Origin: Limosilactobacillus panis
GTDB lineage: Bacteria; Bacillota; Bacilli; Lactobacillales; Lactobacillaceae
Reading direction: 5' to 3'
Length of the DNA stretch: 64,000 nucleotides
Assembly (NCBI RefSeq): GCF_019797825.1
Contig: NZ_CP081855.1
Location: 1,612,001 to 1,676,000, forward strand
Shown here: in pieces, positions 8,741 to 18,086 of the stretch
Layout: every line of letters starts with the position of its first letter
How positions within the stretch are numbered: position 1 is the stretch's first letter
Made by a program: the position numbers and the translations under genes
Notes under the pieces: generated by a model
What the model was told of the DNA's origin: nothing
Database searches by the model: none
The model's input: the letters and a program-made list of their open reading frames with translations, nothing else

Positions 8741-10066
8741 CTAGGGTAATAGTCCCGCCACCTTGTCGCCAAGGGTCGGATAAATTGCTAGTATTCTCTT
8801 CCGGTATTCTTCCCCGCTGATTTTCAAGCCGATAATTGGCAAAAAGTTATTAATATCATCGGCCGCATAATCGCCAATTTCGCTTACACCCACTAGTTGC
8901 TGGCCCTTAAATACCAGTGTTAAGGTGCTAACCTGGTCATTTTGTCCGGCGTATAAGCTCCCGTATTTGAGGGGAACCATTTTGACCCGATAGTCAGCAT
9001 TATCAGCGACATCATCAGCATTAACTCCCACCCGGGCAACTTCGGGAAAGGTAAAGGCTGCCTGCCCAATTGTTGGGTAAACTATTTCCTGGCTAGTCTT
9101 ACCAGTTAAGTAGTCAAAGAGGTAGTGACCCTCAAATTCAGCTACTGGGGTTAACTTCGGCTGCTTACGGCTCACGACATCCCCAATGGCGTAAACGCCA
9201 TCGACACTCGTCATCAAGTGCTCATCAACTTTAATCCCGTGGCGATCATGTTCAATTCCGGTGTTTGCTAACGCTAGTCTTTCAACATTTGGGTGCCGTC
9301 CCGTGGCATCAAGAATATAGTCAGTTTTAACGGACCCCTGGTTGGTGACAATTTTCAAGCCAGCCGCGGTTTGACTAACCGCTTTAGTGACAGTATTAAA
9401 TCTAAATTGGATTCCCCGGTCTTGCATTGCTTCAACCAGTGCCCGATCCTCAACCGCAGTAAATTCACGGAGAACCCGGTCAGAATGAACAATCACGGTT
9501 ACATCAGCTCCAGCTGCAGCGACCAGGGTTGCTAATTCAAGGCCGACAAAACCTGCTCCAATAACAGCAATGCGCTTGGGAAGTTGCTTAAGGGATAGCA
9601 GGTCGTAACTCGTGTGCAAATATTTCTTCCCAGGGATGTCGAGAATATTCGGTGCTTGCCCTGTAGCAATAATAATGTGATTAGCCTGATATTGGTAACC
9701 ATTGACCATAATGGTATGGTCATCAACAAAGTGGGCATAGCCATCCTCAATATCGTGATTACGCTTAATAATTTCCCGCGTCTCAGCTGGCCACGGATTA
9801 AAACGTGCCAGTTTAGTCCGCATCAGCGCTTGCCAATCTAGCTGTGCCGGCTGACCGATACCATGATTAAGAAGCTGTTGAGATTGCAGGACAGTTCGGA
9901 CTGCTCCTTCAAGGAAAATCTTCGGTTCACAACCATAGTTAGGGCAAGTCCCCCCATATTCAAAGCCCTCAATCACTAATACCTTATGACTAGTTCTTGC
10001 CAATAGGTTGGCCATTTTATAAGCAGCGGGGCCAGAGCCAATTAAGATTTCGTCATACTTCTTCAT
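8741..10066 (-). CDS. FAD-dependent pyridine nucleotide-disulfide oxidoreductase
   Basis: 441 residues, class I flavin disulfide reductase family (glutathione reductase/mercuric reductase type). FAD-binding IGSGPAAYKMANLL is at the N-terminus, and the redox pair is GGTCPNYGCEPK (C41, C46). The NAD(P)-binding motif is GAGFVGLELA (about 168-177), the second FAD motif YAIGDV (about 293), followed by the dimerisation domain. The C-terminal catalytic His-Pro-Thr-x-x-Glu of glutathione reductases is replaced by YPTLGD, so the substrate side differs from true glutathione reductase. GAGGAGGG supports the start. Probable role in thiol or oxidant metabolism; substrate not known. Confidence 0.85.
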   Translation of the reverse strand: MKKYDEILIGSGPAAYKMANLLARTSHKVLVIEGFEYGGTCPNYGCEPKIFLEGAVRTVLQSQQLLNHGIGQPAQLDWQALMRTKLARFNPWPAETREIIKRNHDIEDGYAHFVDDHTIMVNGYQYQANHIIIATGQAPNILDIPGKKYLHTSYDLLSLKQLPKRIAVIGAGFVGLELATLVAAAGADVTVIVHSDRVLREFTAVEDRALVEAMQDRGIQFRFNTVTKAVSQTAAGLKIVTNQGSVKTDYILDATGRHPNVERLALANTGIEHDRHGIKVDEHLMTSVDGVYAIGDVVSRKQPKLTPVAEFEGHYLFDYLTGKTSQEIVYPTIGQAAFTFPEVARVGVNADDVADNADYRVKMVPLKYGSLYAGQNDQVSTLTLVFKGQQLVGVSEIGDYAADDINNFLPIIGLKISGEEYRKRILAIYPTLGDKVAGLLP

Positions 10067-10251
10067 ACTAATCCCTCCTCAATTAATTAGGCCTAGTGTA
10101 TCTTATATTATTTGCTGGGTACAAAGATTTGCTTACTTAATTGGTGGCCGACATAGAATACAGAATCCCGCTTTTATTTCAATTCGAACGCTTTTTAATT
10201 CTAACGTACGAAAGACTTAGGACCACATCACCGGTCTACTCAATATAGCAA

Positions 10252-11118
10252 CTACCGGGCCTTTTGATTCCCCAGCTCCCAGAAAGCTAAGGCTGAGGCA
10301 GCGGCAACATTTAAAGAGTCGACCCCCGGAGCCATCGGAATTTTAATTGTAAAATCACTCTGCATAATTGTCTTCTCTCTTAATCCGGGGCCTTCCGAAC
10401 CAAGAACGATTGCAAGTTTATCTACCTTAGCCAGCTGGGGATCATCAATACTAACAGTATTATGACGTAATGCCATCGCAGCCGTTTGGTAGCCAAAGTG
10501 ATGAAGGATGCTAACCCTTTCGGCTTGCCAGGACTTAGCATCTATATAGGTCCACGGTACTTGGAAAACAGTTCCCATTGCTACGCGAGAAGCACGCCGA
10601 TAAAACGGATCGGCAGAATCACTAGTTACAATTACTCCATCTATCCCCAGTGCCGCTGCTGAACGAAAGATTGCCCCAATATTGGTTGGATTAACCACGC
10701 TTTCAAGAACCGCAATCCGGGGATGAATGGGTGGCATCTTGGTCAAAAACTCGGCTAGACAAGGCCGTTTTACCCGATACATTGCTGCAAGCGCACCCCG
10801 CAAAAGATTATAGCCGGACAACTGACGAAGAAGGTCACTGCTAGCGACATAAATTGGTGTCTGACCGAGTCCCGTTGTTTTATTGACCGCCATTTCATGG
10901 TCCAAGTCGGCTAAATCACGTGTCAAATCCTTTTTTTCCACCAAAAGCGAAGCCGGCCGGTAGCCGGCCCGCAAGGCACGCTCAATTACTTTAGGGCTTT
11001 CCGCAATGAATAAGCCCGGTTGAGGTTCCCGAGCGTGAAAAAGCTGCGCTTCATTGAGCCGCACATAGGGGTCTAAGTTAGTTCCTGTTAAATCTGTAAG
11101 AAAAATTAAGTTATGCAT
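10252..11118 (-). CDS. TrmH/SpoU-family RNA 2'-O-methyltransferase
   Basis: 288 residues. An N-terminal substrate-binding domain (LFHAREPQPGLFIAESPKVIERAL) is followed by the SpoU knot domain. SAM-binding motifs are visible: motif 1 NPTNIGAIFRSAAALG, motif 2 VLGSEGPGL and motif 3 IPMAPGVDSLNVAAASALAFWE. The modified nucleotide (rRNA or tRNA) cannot be told from sequence. It is monocistronic with a modest AAGGTAG ribosome site. Confidence 0.9.
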   Translation of the reverse strand: MHNLIFLTDLTGTNLDPYVRLNEAQLFHAREPQPGLFIAESPKVIERALRAGYRPASLLVEKKDLTRDLADLDHEMAVNKTTGLGQTPIYVASSDLLRQLSGYNLLRGALAAMYRVKRPCLAEFLTKMPPIHPRIAVLESVVNPTNIGAIFRSAAALGIDGVIVTSDSADPFYRRASRVAMGTVFQVPWTYIDAKSWQAERVSILHHFGYQTAAMALRHNTVSIDDPQLAKVDKLAIVLGSEGPGLREKTIMQSDFTIKIPMAPGVDSLNVAAASALAFWELGNQKAR

Positions 11119-11306
11119 GTTGAATCTACCTTATTTATAATAATCCGCCGTCACTATAAACTTGAAGTTCTTAAATCAACATTCTGTTGTCAAATTAAAA
11201 AAGTAGCACCACTGAATGTCCTTTTTTATTAATGTTGAATAAAGAGCCAATAAACCTAGTTAGCGTTCCTTAATACCTAATTGCCTAAGCAAAGTATATT
11301 TATACC

Positions 11307-12311
11307 CTAAAGTGAATGACGTGCAACAATCTCAACAGGAAGAAAAGTGGTTGAACTGGTATTATCCCCTTTTTTTATTTGGGTAAGGAGTTTATTAGCG
11401 GCAATGTTCCCCATCAGCTCCATATCTTGCTTTAGAAGGAAAATCCCATCACCGACATACTGTGACCATTCCCAATCATCAAAGCTAACGAGGCCTAAAT
11501 CTGTGGGAAATGTCAGATTAAGGTCCTTAAAAATACTGAGTAGGTCGAAAAGGACAGGGCCCATTAGTGATACAACAGCTGTACGACCACCCAAAGCATT
11601 AAATTGTTTAAAGAATGTTTTAGCTAACCATCGCCTGTTATGACCACGTGTTTCAATATTATGATAACTTAAACCATTATCTTCCGCCGCTAGTTTAAGG
11701 CCAGCAATTCGCGGGATTTGGCCTGATGCTTCAGCATAGTGGGCGCTAATAGTCAAGATATTATTATAGCCACGCTGACTAAGAATTCTCCCTAATCGGT
11801 AACAAGCATCTCGGTTAGCACTGGTCACCTTCCCAATAGTTTGGGGTTGGTCATCAACTTCCCGGTCAACAACAACAAGCGGCAGCTTATTCTTTATCGC
11901 TAATTCATACTGCGAAAACTGGCGTGAATCTGGTTGGACAATGATTCCATCAACCCGTTGCTGATATAGTCGTTCTAATGCTCGTGCTTCAGTATCAATT
12001 GAGTTGCTAGTATTCATTAACAAGATATCATACCCTGCCCCCTGCAACACATCATCAATTCCCTTGGCAAGAAGGGATGAAAAGGGATTGGAAATATCTC
12101 CAACCAGGATACCAATTACATAACTTTGTGTCTGCCGAAGACGCTGGGCTGATGCTGTGGGAACAAAATTAAGGTTTCGAATTGTTTTCTCAACTCGTCT
12201 TCGAGTTGCTGGCCGCATCTTTTCATAGTGACCATTAAGAATCCGCGAAACGGTAGTTACTGAAACGCCAGCAGCTTTAGCGACTTCTGTAATTGTAATA
12301 TGTTGTGTCAT
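11307..12311 (-). CDS. gntR: LacI-family transcriptional regulator, probable gluconate operon repressor
   Basis: 334 residues. The N-terminal LacI helix-turn-helix ITITEVAKAAGVSVTTVSRILNGHY is followed by the hinge and a periplasmic-binding-type effector domain (YVIGILVGDISNPFSSLLAKGID). ATG 12311 is preferred because AAGGAAG lies six bases upstream; the ATG at 12317 overlaps that site. The gene follows the gluconate permease on the same strand after a 480-base gap. A LacI-type operator with central CG is present at the gluconate promoter. That pairing, rather than the effector domain, suggests gluconate control; the symbol is an inference. Confidence 0.8.
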   Translation of the reverse strand: MTQHITITEVAKAAGVSVTTVSRILNGHYEKMRPATRRRVEKTIRNLNFVPTASAQRLRQTQSYVIGILVGDISNPFSSLLAKGIDDVLQGAGYDILLMNTSNSIDTEARALERLYQQRVDGIIVQPDSRQFSQYELAIKNKLPLVVVDREVDDQPQTIGKVTSANRDACYRLGRILSQRGYNNILTISAHYAEASGQIPRIAGLKLAAEDNGLSYHNIETRGHNRRWLAKTFFKQFNALGGRTAVVSLMGPVLFDLLSIFKDLNLTFPTDLGLVSFDDWEWSQYVGDGIFLLKQDMELMGNIAANKLLTQIKKGDNTSSTTFLPVEIVARHSL

Positions 12312-12800
12312 TGTCATCTTCCTTAGTTGCGCTTGATATTTAGACCTTTGTGACTTCTTATCATTTTACTATCGATTTATTCACACTGTAGTAATAAAGT
12401 CATTGATTTCTCGAAAAAAGTAAGTAAAGGATGGATGACAAAATGGTTATTCGCTATCATCCGAATGAGTCTCAAACGAAAGCCAGTAAATATTCACAAA
12501 ATGGATATATGAAGTGCGTTAACCTAATTTTCCATCACAATTATTGTATAACCATTCGAGAACTAATAATGAGGGTGAGAAAATAAAGTCTTTTCTCACC
12601 CTCATTTCAACTGTAAAGGGTCATTATATTCATATTATACGCTAATAGAAGATTTAAAATAACGAAAGTAGAAATAATCTTTTACGGTTTAAGGAATTAC
12701 CCCGAAATACAATTCTTACAGCATCTTTTCCTTGCGAAGGATTTCTTTATAAAACTATTTCTAGCCCTCTCAAGACCTACGTAAGTATATACTTAAAGTA
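12312..12800. other. Intergenic region with an inverted repeat, no gene seen
   Basis: An AT-rich 480-base gap between gntP and the LacI gene. It holds one perfect 13-bp inverted repeat, GAGGGTGAGAAAA with TTTTCTCACCCTC (12571-12583, 12591-12603). This could end the gntKP transcript, although its tail is not T-rich. A weak promoter for the LacI gene may lie near 12360-12400. No reading frame was convincing. Confidence 0.6.
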
Positions 12801-14144
12801 TTAAACAAATAGTGAAATTGTGTATACAGCAGCTAATCCAGCAAGCGCTAAGACAGAAGTTAAAGTTGACCAAGAAAGAAGGGTTTCCTTTAGTGAGAGA
12901 CCAAAGTATTCTTTGATCATCCAAAAGCCAGCATCATTAACATGATCACAAAAGACGGAACCAGCACCAACAGCTAGGACCATCAGAGCAGCCATCGCGG
13001 AATTAGAGCCAAACTGATGTGCCATTGGAGCGACTAAACCGGCGGCAGTCATCGCAGCAACTGTAGATGATCCTAACGATACCCGAAGGATTGCAGTAAT
13101 GAGCCATGCTGCAAGGATTGGCGAAATATTTGTTTGTGCAAAAAGGGTTGAAATATATTTAGAAATCCCCCCGTCGACAAGGACTTGTTTAAAGGCACCA
13201 CCACCACCGATAATCAAGAGCATTACAGAAATTTGCTTAATTGACGTAACCATGGAATTAGAGATTTCACTCATGCCCTTGTTTCGCCAAAGCCCCATTG
13301 TAAAAATTGCAAAAATCAGTGAAAGAAGCATGGCAAGGTCTGGAGCACCGATGAATTGAATGAATTCATTGATTGAGTTGCTCTTTGGAAAAATAAATGA
13401 ACAAATAGTGGCAACAGCAATTAAGATAACGGGCATCATCGCTGTTAAAACAGAGATTCCGAATTTAGGAGTCTCATCAATATTGAATTCTTTATATTCA
13501 CCAATAACCGAAATATCGATATCCTTTCGATAAACTTTAGGATAGGCCTTATGAAGAAACCAGTTAAATACTGGTCCAGCAATTATAATTGTCGGAATTG
13601 CGGCAATGATCCCCAGCAAAAGAACATGGCCAAGATTAGCGCCAAGAATACCAGAGATTGCTGTTGGTGCCGGGTGTGGTGGTAAGAAGGCGTGAGTAAC
13701 GTTCAAGGTCGCAGCCATCGGGATTCCAAGGTACATCAGTGGCATATCAAGCTCACGGGCAATAATAAAGATAATTGGAAGAACAACCACTAAGCCAACC
13801 TCAAAGAACAGCGCCAACCCGATGATGAATGAAGCAAGGATAACAGCAACCTGAATCCACCGCCGGCCAAACTTATCAATAAGGGTTGTTGCAATCCGGT
13901 AACCGCCACCAGCATCAGAAACAAGTTTCCCAAGCATCGACCCAAAGCCAAAAATAATGGCAAGGTGACCAAGTTGACCACCGATTCCGGTTTCGATAGT
14001 TGCCGGAATCTTAGCAAGTGGCAACCCGAGTAAAAGGGCAACGATAAATGAAGTGATAACTAAAGAAACAAAAGTGTTGAGTTTTAATTTAACAATCATA
14101 AAAATTAATAAGGCAACACCGATCAAGACAATTAGTAATGGCAT
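12801..14144 (-). CDS. gntP: Gluconate:H+ symporter (GntP family)
   Basis: 447 residues of almost continuous hydrophobic segments (about 12 or more membrane helices). Family hallmarks are FGFGSMLGKLVSDAGGGYRIA near residues 66-86, LPPHPAPTAISGILGANLG and GAGSVFCDHVNDAGFWMIKEYFG near the C-terminus. It imports gluconate or related sugar acids with protons. AGGAGGG precedes the ATG. It sits 12 bases after gntK in one operon, so uptake is coupled to phosphorylation, feeding the phosphogluconate pathway. Confidence 0.93.
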   Translation of the reverse strand: MPLLIVLIGVALLIFMIVKLKLNTFVSLVITSFIVALLLGLPLAKIPATIETGIGGQLGHLAIIFGFGSMLGKLVSDAGGGYRIATTLIDKFGRRWIQVAVILASFIIGLALFFEVGLVVVLPIIFIIARELDMPLMYLGIPMAATLNVTHAFLPPHPAPTAISGILGANLGHVLLLGIIAAIPTIIIAGPVFNWFLHKAYPKVYRKDIDISVIGEYKEFNIDETPKFGISVLTAMMPVILIAVATICSFIFPKSNSINEFIQFIGAPDLAMLLSLIFAIFTMGLWRNKGMSEISNSMVTSIKQISVMLLIIGGGGAFKQVLVDGGISKYISTLFAQTNISPILAAWLITAILRVSLGSSTVAAMTAAGLVAPMAHQFGSNSAMAALMVLAVGAGSVFCDHVNDAGFWMIKEYFGLSLKETLLSWSTLTSVLALAGLAAVYTISLFV

Positions 14145-14156
14145 AAGTTAACCCTC

Positions 14157-15692
14157 CTAGTGGGTAGATTCTTGTTGAAGCTCAGCAATTGTTGAATAGG
14201 CTGGAGTCAATAATCCTTCAACCTGTTGAAATAGTGGTAGGTATTGTTGATAAACGTGAACGGCACTTTCCTGAGGTTGGTACGAACTAATATCACCGAC
14301 AAAGTTTTGAACAACGTTAAGACTATTAACGATTCCGAGACTCTTCATTGCCATGGTGATTGCTCCTAAGCAGCCAGATTCAAATGAATTAGGAATATTA
14401 ACTGGACAATTAAGGACATCTGCAAGCATTTGCCGCCAAACTTCTGCCCGGGCAAAGCCGCCAGTAGCAGTAACGCTGGCTGGTTCACCAACAAGGTCAC
14501 GAACGGCTTGAAATACAGTTGCAATATTCATGCAGATCCCCTCCATTACAGACCGTAGCATATCAGCACGGGTGTGTAGTTGTGAAAGGCCGAAGAAGCT
14601 CCCTCGTGCATTTGCGTTCCACAATGGTGCCCGTTCGCCACCAAGGAAAGGATGAAAAATAAGTCCATGTGCGCCAGCCGGAACCCCTTCAATAACATGA
14701 TTAGCGAGGGTGTAGGGATCAACATTCTCATTTTTAACGGCATTAGCATCAACCAAATGCTCAACAGCCCATTGGTAAACATCGCCGCCGTTGTTAAGGG
14801 GACCACCGACCACCCAAAGGTCATTATCGACTGCATAGCAAAAGAGGCGTTGCTGGGGATCGATTACGGGATGATTAGTAACAACGCGAACCCCAGCCGA
14901 TGTTCCAATAGTAATTGCAACGGTGTCTTTTCTAATTGCCCCAACTCCCAAATTTGAAAGGGCCCCGTCAAAAGCACCATAAACAAATGGGGTATCTGAT
15001 GGAATTCCCATCTTTTCTTGGGCCTTATCTGTTAAACCAGATACCTGGGTTGTCCCGTTAACAATGGCTGGCAACTGGCTTTCTTTAACCTTAGTAAGGG
15101 CTAGTGCCTGCTCATCCCAGCTCATGGTATTGATATTCATCATCCCTGTACAGGAGGCAATTGAAACATCAACCTTAAATGAGCCAAAGAATTGATAGAA
15201 AAGATAAGACTTAATATCACCAAAATAGGCGGTGTTTGCGACTTTTTCTGGTTGCGCTTGGTTAAGCCACATTATTTTGGTTAGTGGTGACATTGGATGA
15301 ATTGGTGTTCCGGTCTTTATATATAACTGCTGTCCCTCCGGACTACGTTTAAGGTGATTGGCAACTGCTTGTGCTCGGGTATCCGCCCACGTAATTACAC
15401 GCGAGAGTGGTCGAAAATGTTGATCGAGCAAGATGACACTTTGGTTAGCGCTAGAGAAAGAAACCGCTAACAATTTATCGTTTACAAAATCAATCTTTGC
15501 TCCAGCATCGTGAATGACCTTTTCAACAGCATTAAGTATTGCTTCAGGATCTTGTTCGGCCATTCCACTGCTATCCCGATAAAGTGAATAACTTTCATTA
15601 AAATGGTCTAATACTCTTGCATGTTCATCATAAAGAACAGCCTTGGTTGAAGTTGTTCCAACATCAACGCCAATAAAGTAGTTCATTTGCAT
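14157..15692 (-). CDS. gntK: Gluconate kinase (FGGY family)
   Basis: 511 residues, FGGY carbohydrate kinase. N-terminal phosphate-binding FIGVDVGTTSTKAVLYD, the sugar-binding ITWADTRAQ, the ATP-domain ITIGTSAGVRVV and GGPLNNGGDVYQW, and C-terminal TATGGFARAEVWRQMLADVLN are present. It converts gluconate to 6-phosphogluconate. The best partner is the gluconate permease directly downstream. The start may be ATG 15692 (AAAGGA four bases before) or ATG 15686. It is the first gene of the operon behind the cre/operator promoter. Confidence 0.9.
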   Translation of the reverse strand: MQMNYFIGVDVGTTSTKAVLYDEHARVLDHFNESYSLYRDSSGMAEQDPEAILNAVEKVIHDAGAKIDFVNDKLLAVSFSSANQSVILLDQHFRPLSRVITWADTRAQAVANHLKRSPEGQQLYIKTGTPIHPMSPLTKIMWLNQAQPEKVANTAYFGDIKSYLFYQFFGSFKVDVSIASCTGMMNINTMSWDEQALALTKVKESQLPAIVNGTTQVSGLTDKAQEKMGIPSDTPFVYGAFDGALSNLGVGAIRKDTVAITIGTSAGVRVVTNHPVIDPQQRLFCYAVDNDLWVVGGPLNNGGDVYQWAVEHLVDANAVKNENVDPYTLANHVIEGVPAGAHGLIFHPFLGGERAPLWNANARGSFFGLSQLHTRADMLRSVMEGICMNIATVFQAVRDLVGEPASVTATGGFARAEVWRQMLADVLNCPVNIPNSFESGCLGAITMAMKSLGIVNSLNVVQNFVGDISSYQPQESAVHVYQQYLPLFQQVEGLLTPAYSTIAELQQESTH

Positions 15693-15732
15693 AACATCCT
15701 TTTTACATTATTTATCAAAATATTAGGAAAAT

Positions 15733-15750
15733 TGGTTTATCGTTACACCA
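15733..15750. promoter_or_regulatory. LacI-type operator at the gntK promoter
   Basis: TGGTTTATCGTTACACCA is an 18-bp palindrome with 7 of 9 pairs complementary and the central CG typical of LacI/GalR operators. It covers the predicted start of transcription (about 15747), a repressing position. A shared TATCGTT core recurs at 15804-15810, perhaps a weaker second site. Confidence 0.65.
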
Positions 15751-15753
15751 AAT

Positions 15754-15782
15754 AATATATTATCTTATGTAAGCGATGTCAA
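15754..15782 (-). promoter_or_regulatory. gntK promoter
   Basis: On the reverse strand: consensus TTGACA (15782-15777), exactly 17 bases, then TATATT (15759-15754). Confidence 0.85.
15768..15781. promoter_or_regulatory. cre site (CcpA catabolite repression)
   Basis: TGTAAGCGATGTCA matches the cre consensus TGWAANCGNTNWCA at every defined position. It overlaps the -35 of the gntK promoter, where CcpA binding would repress. Confidence 0.85.
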
Positions 15783-15865
15783 GCCATAATTATTAATAAG
15801 TGTATCGTTTTCCTAAAAATATAAGAAGCTAATTATTTTATCTGTATAATCTTTACCCAATTAAA

Positions 15866-15900
15866 AAAGGATGGAAAAACAGTCTCATTTCCTCATCCCA
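15866..15900 (-). terminator. Probable terminator hairpin
   Basis: On the reverse strand GGATGAGGAAA pairs imperfectly with TTTTTCCATCC, followed by TTTTTT. It lies just after the small coding remnant at 15909-16036 and probably ended the transcript of the original gene. Confidence 0.5.
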
Positions 15901-15908
15901 GTTACTTA

Positions 15909-16036
15909 TTAAATGTTATCTGATACGTTATTAAAAAATTTAAGAGCGCCTTTATAGAACCAAGCATTGTATGGCATGATACAAGCCATCGGGCAGTTTT
16001 GCCCCGCGATTACTTTATAACGTTTGAAAAGTAAAA
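15909..16036 (-). pseudogene. 3' remnant of an unidentified gene cut by IS1182
   Basis: From the IS end the reverse strand reads VIAGQNCPMACIMPYNAWFY and continues to a TAA at 15909-15911, with a terminator 10 bases later. The position (IS edge, open frame, stop, terminator) suggests the tail of a gene whose body was lost. I do not recognise the family, and a chance frame is possible. Confidence 0.3.
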
Positions 16037-17871
16037 TAAGAGGCTGGGAATTAACTATTAATTCTTGGTTCTCTAACAGTAAAATCCGGACTATAATTTT
16101 TGATCGATTCAAAAATCATAGTCCGGATTTTAAATTATTTATAAAATTAGTCGCCAATCGACTAATTGATTGACCAAATTTCGTTAGATTTAATGCCATC
16201 AAGGCTAGCCCAATGTCATTTTCCACAGCCCGTTGTCCGCGTAGATGAGTTCGGCGTATGCCAAAATCCCTCTTCATGTGACCAAAGACTGGCTCAACGT
16301 CGAACTTTCGTCGACGATAAATTGCCTTGCCTTCGTCACTTGAGAGGGTTGCTTTTACTTTAGCCTTGTAATAATTCCACGTTGGGTTAACCTGCATATA
16401 GCGTTGCCGACCACTTGGTGTTTTTGCCAACTCATCCAATTGTTCTGACAGTTGGTGCTTATCCGCTCGGTAGAGTTTGAAATCACGTTCGAAACCATAT
16501 TTATCGGTTCGCCTACTATACCGATAAAAGCTAAAGCGAACTCCTAAATGATCGATGTAGTAATCATCTTCGGCATTATACTGCCAATTTTGTGATTTAG
16601 TTGGATCGTTTTTAAATTTATGTTTCTGTTCCTTTTGATAAGTTGTGTATGGAATAACAGGCTGCTTTTCAAACTGATCAAGAATCATTGTGTAATTGTA
16701 CTCACTACCATAACCGGCATCGGCAACGATATGCTTAAAGAAATCTAAAGCATGAAACTGGGTAAGGAATGGCACTAAGGTCCTGGTGTCAGTTGGATTT
16801 GAAAAGAGCCCGTAATCAAGGACAAATTGCTTATGTGTAGCGATTTGCAGGTTATAGCCGGGCTTTAACTCCCGATTCATCATCGGATCTTCCTTCATAC
16901 ACATAAAAGTCGCATCATGATCAGTCTTGGAATAGCTATTACGACCTTGGAAGATATCTTCGGCACGTTCATACTTTTTGGCACGCGGAATTAGGTCGTT
17001 GCTTAATTGATGGCGAAGTTTTTTTAGAAAACGACGGCGCCGTTTTCTAACTGAACCACCTTTGATGATTTTTGGTTCTTGCTTAATCTCTTCATCTAAC
17101 TTAGTGATTTTCTCCGCAAGTTCTTGTTCCATTACTTCCATGCCTTCGGCAGAAGTAACCAGCTCGGGTGCCATTTCTTGCACCACTTGTTTTTCTACTA
17201 GTTCCTCATAAAGCTTACTCGTCTTTTCTCTTAACTTAGCGTGATACTTTTCAACTGCCCGTCGCCAAGTAAATGAATATTTATTGGCATCGGCTTCTAC
17301 CTTGGTCCCATCGATAAAAACTGCATCATTTTGAATTAGTCCGTGATCTTTCAAAGCCATGGTAAAGTAAACAAAGGCATGTTTAATTAGCTTACTAGCG
17401 TGCTGACTGCGTCGAAAGTTATTAATGGTATGGTAGCTATAAGCATAATCATGAGCTAACCAACGCATTGGCAGGTTCTCATCCAACATCATTTCAATCT
17501 TTCTTCCAGAATAAGTTTGACGTGCGTAGGCAAACAAGAGAATCTTAAGCATAATTGCTGGATGCGATGAAGGGCGGCCGGTAGCCGCTCCTGAATCTTC
17601 TAATAGCACATTTTGTGGAATCGAGTCGACAAAATCACTAATTAGCCGCGCAATATGATTTTGTGGTAAATCATAGTTATAGCTTAGTACGAATTCGGTT
17701 TGTCCTATGGTATAATTTTGATACATGAAAATCGCTCCTTTGGGTTGTTTTGTGGTAATTACATCATATCAGGAACGATTTCCTGTGTACATAAAAACCG
17801 GATGATGAATTGTTCAAAAAATTCATCATCCGGTTTTTGCTTTGGACTAGGAGTTTTTTCCCAGCCTCTTA
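16037..17871 (-). mobile_element. IS1182-family insertion sequence, apparently complete
   Basis: 1835 bp with perfect 14-bp terminal inverted repeats (TAAGAGGCTGGGAA at 16037-16050, complement at 17858-17871). Inside each end is a long hairpin: 16083-16131 (ATAGTCCGGATTTT arms) and 17792-17838 (CCGGATGATGAATT arms), probably terminators shielding the transposase from outside transcription. No clear target duplication is visible. The right end lies nine bases from the tRNA-Pro gene. Confidence 0.9.
16116..17726 (-). CDS. IS1182-family transposase
   Basis: 536 residues, full length. The N-terminal DUF772-type region (ATGRPSSHPAIMLKILLFAYARQTYSGRKIE) is followed by VFIDGTKVEADANKYSFTW with the first catalytic Asp. 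A basic coiled segment follows (RKRRRRFLKKLRHQL), then HIVADAGYGSEYNY with the second Asp and RRKFDVEPVFGHMKRDFG with the Glu region. No frameshift, so it may be active. Confidence 0.92.
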   Translation of the reverse strand: MYQNYTIGQTEFVLSYNYDLPQNHIARLISDFVDSIPQNVLLEDSGAATGRPSSHPAIMLKILLFAYARQTYSGRKIEMMLDENLPMRWLAHDYAYSYHTINNFRRSQHASKLIKHAFVYFTMALKDHGLIQNDAVFIDGTKVEADANKYSFTWRRAVEKYHAKLREKTSKLYEELVEKQVVQEMAPELVTSAEGMEVMEQELAEKITKLDEEIKQEPKIIKGGSVRKRRRRFLKKLRHQLSNDLIPRAKKYERAEDIFQGRNSYSKTDHDATFMCMKEDPMMNRELKPGYNLQIATHKQFVLDYGLFSNPTDTRTLVPFLTQFHALDFFKHIVADAGYGSEYNYTMILDQFEKQPVIPYTTYQKEQKHKFKNDPTKSQNWQYNAEDDYYIDHLGVRFSFYRYSRRTDKYGFERDFKLYRADKHQLSEQLDELAKTPSGRQRYMQVNPTWNYYKAKVKATLSSDEGKAIYRRRKFDVEPVFGHMKRDFGIRRTHLRGQRAVENDIGLALMALNLTKFGQSISRLATNFINNLKSGL

Positions 17872-17880
17872 TCTTAGTAG

Positions 17881-17954
17881 TCGGAAATACAAGATTCGAA
17901 CTTGCGACCTCTGCGTCCCGAACGCAGCGCTCTACCAAACTGAGCTAATTTCCG
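17881..17954 (-). tRNA. tRNA-Pro (anticodon CGG)
   Basis: 74 bases with 7-bp acceptor stem CGGAAAT/ATTTCCG, D-arm GCTC/GAGC, anticodon stem CTGCG/CGCAG around TTCGGGA and T-loop TTCGAAT. CCA is not encoded. Last gene of the tRNA operon in transcription order. Confidence 0.93.
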
Positions 17955-18006
17955 AAAAAATAAGCGCAACACCTACCCCGTTGGTAGCCGTTACGCTTAA
18001 CCTTTA

Positions 18007-18080
18007 TGCACCCAGAAGGAGTCGAACCTTCAACCTTCTGATTCGTAGTCAGACACTCTATCCAATTGCGCTATGGGTGC
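18007..18080 (-). tRNA. tRNA-Arg (anticodon ACG)
   Basis: 74 bases, acceptor GCACCCA/TGGGTGC, anticodon stem TCTGA/TCAGA around CTACGAA, T-loop TTCGACT. Inosine modification of A34 would be expected. Confidence 0.95.
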
Positions 18081-18086
18081 AAGAAA

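Noticed and set aside
12571..12603. Inverted repeat read as a second gluconate operator
   Set aside because: GC-rich ends and a 7-base loop fit an RNA hairpin, and it has no central CG core like the site at 15733.
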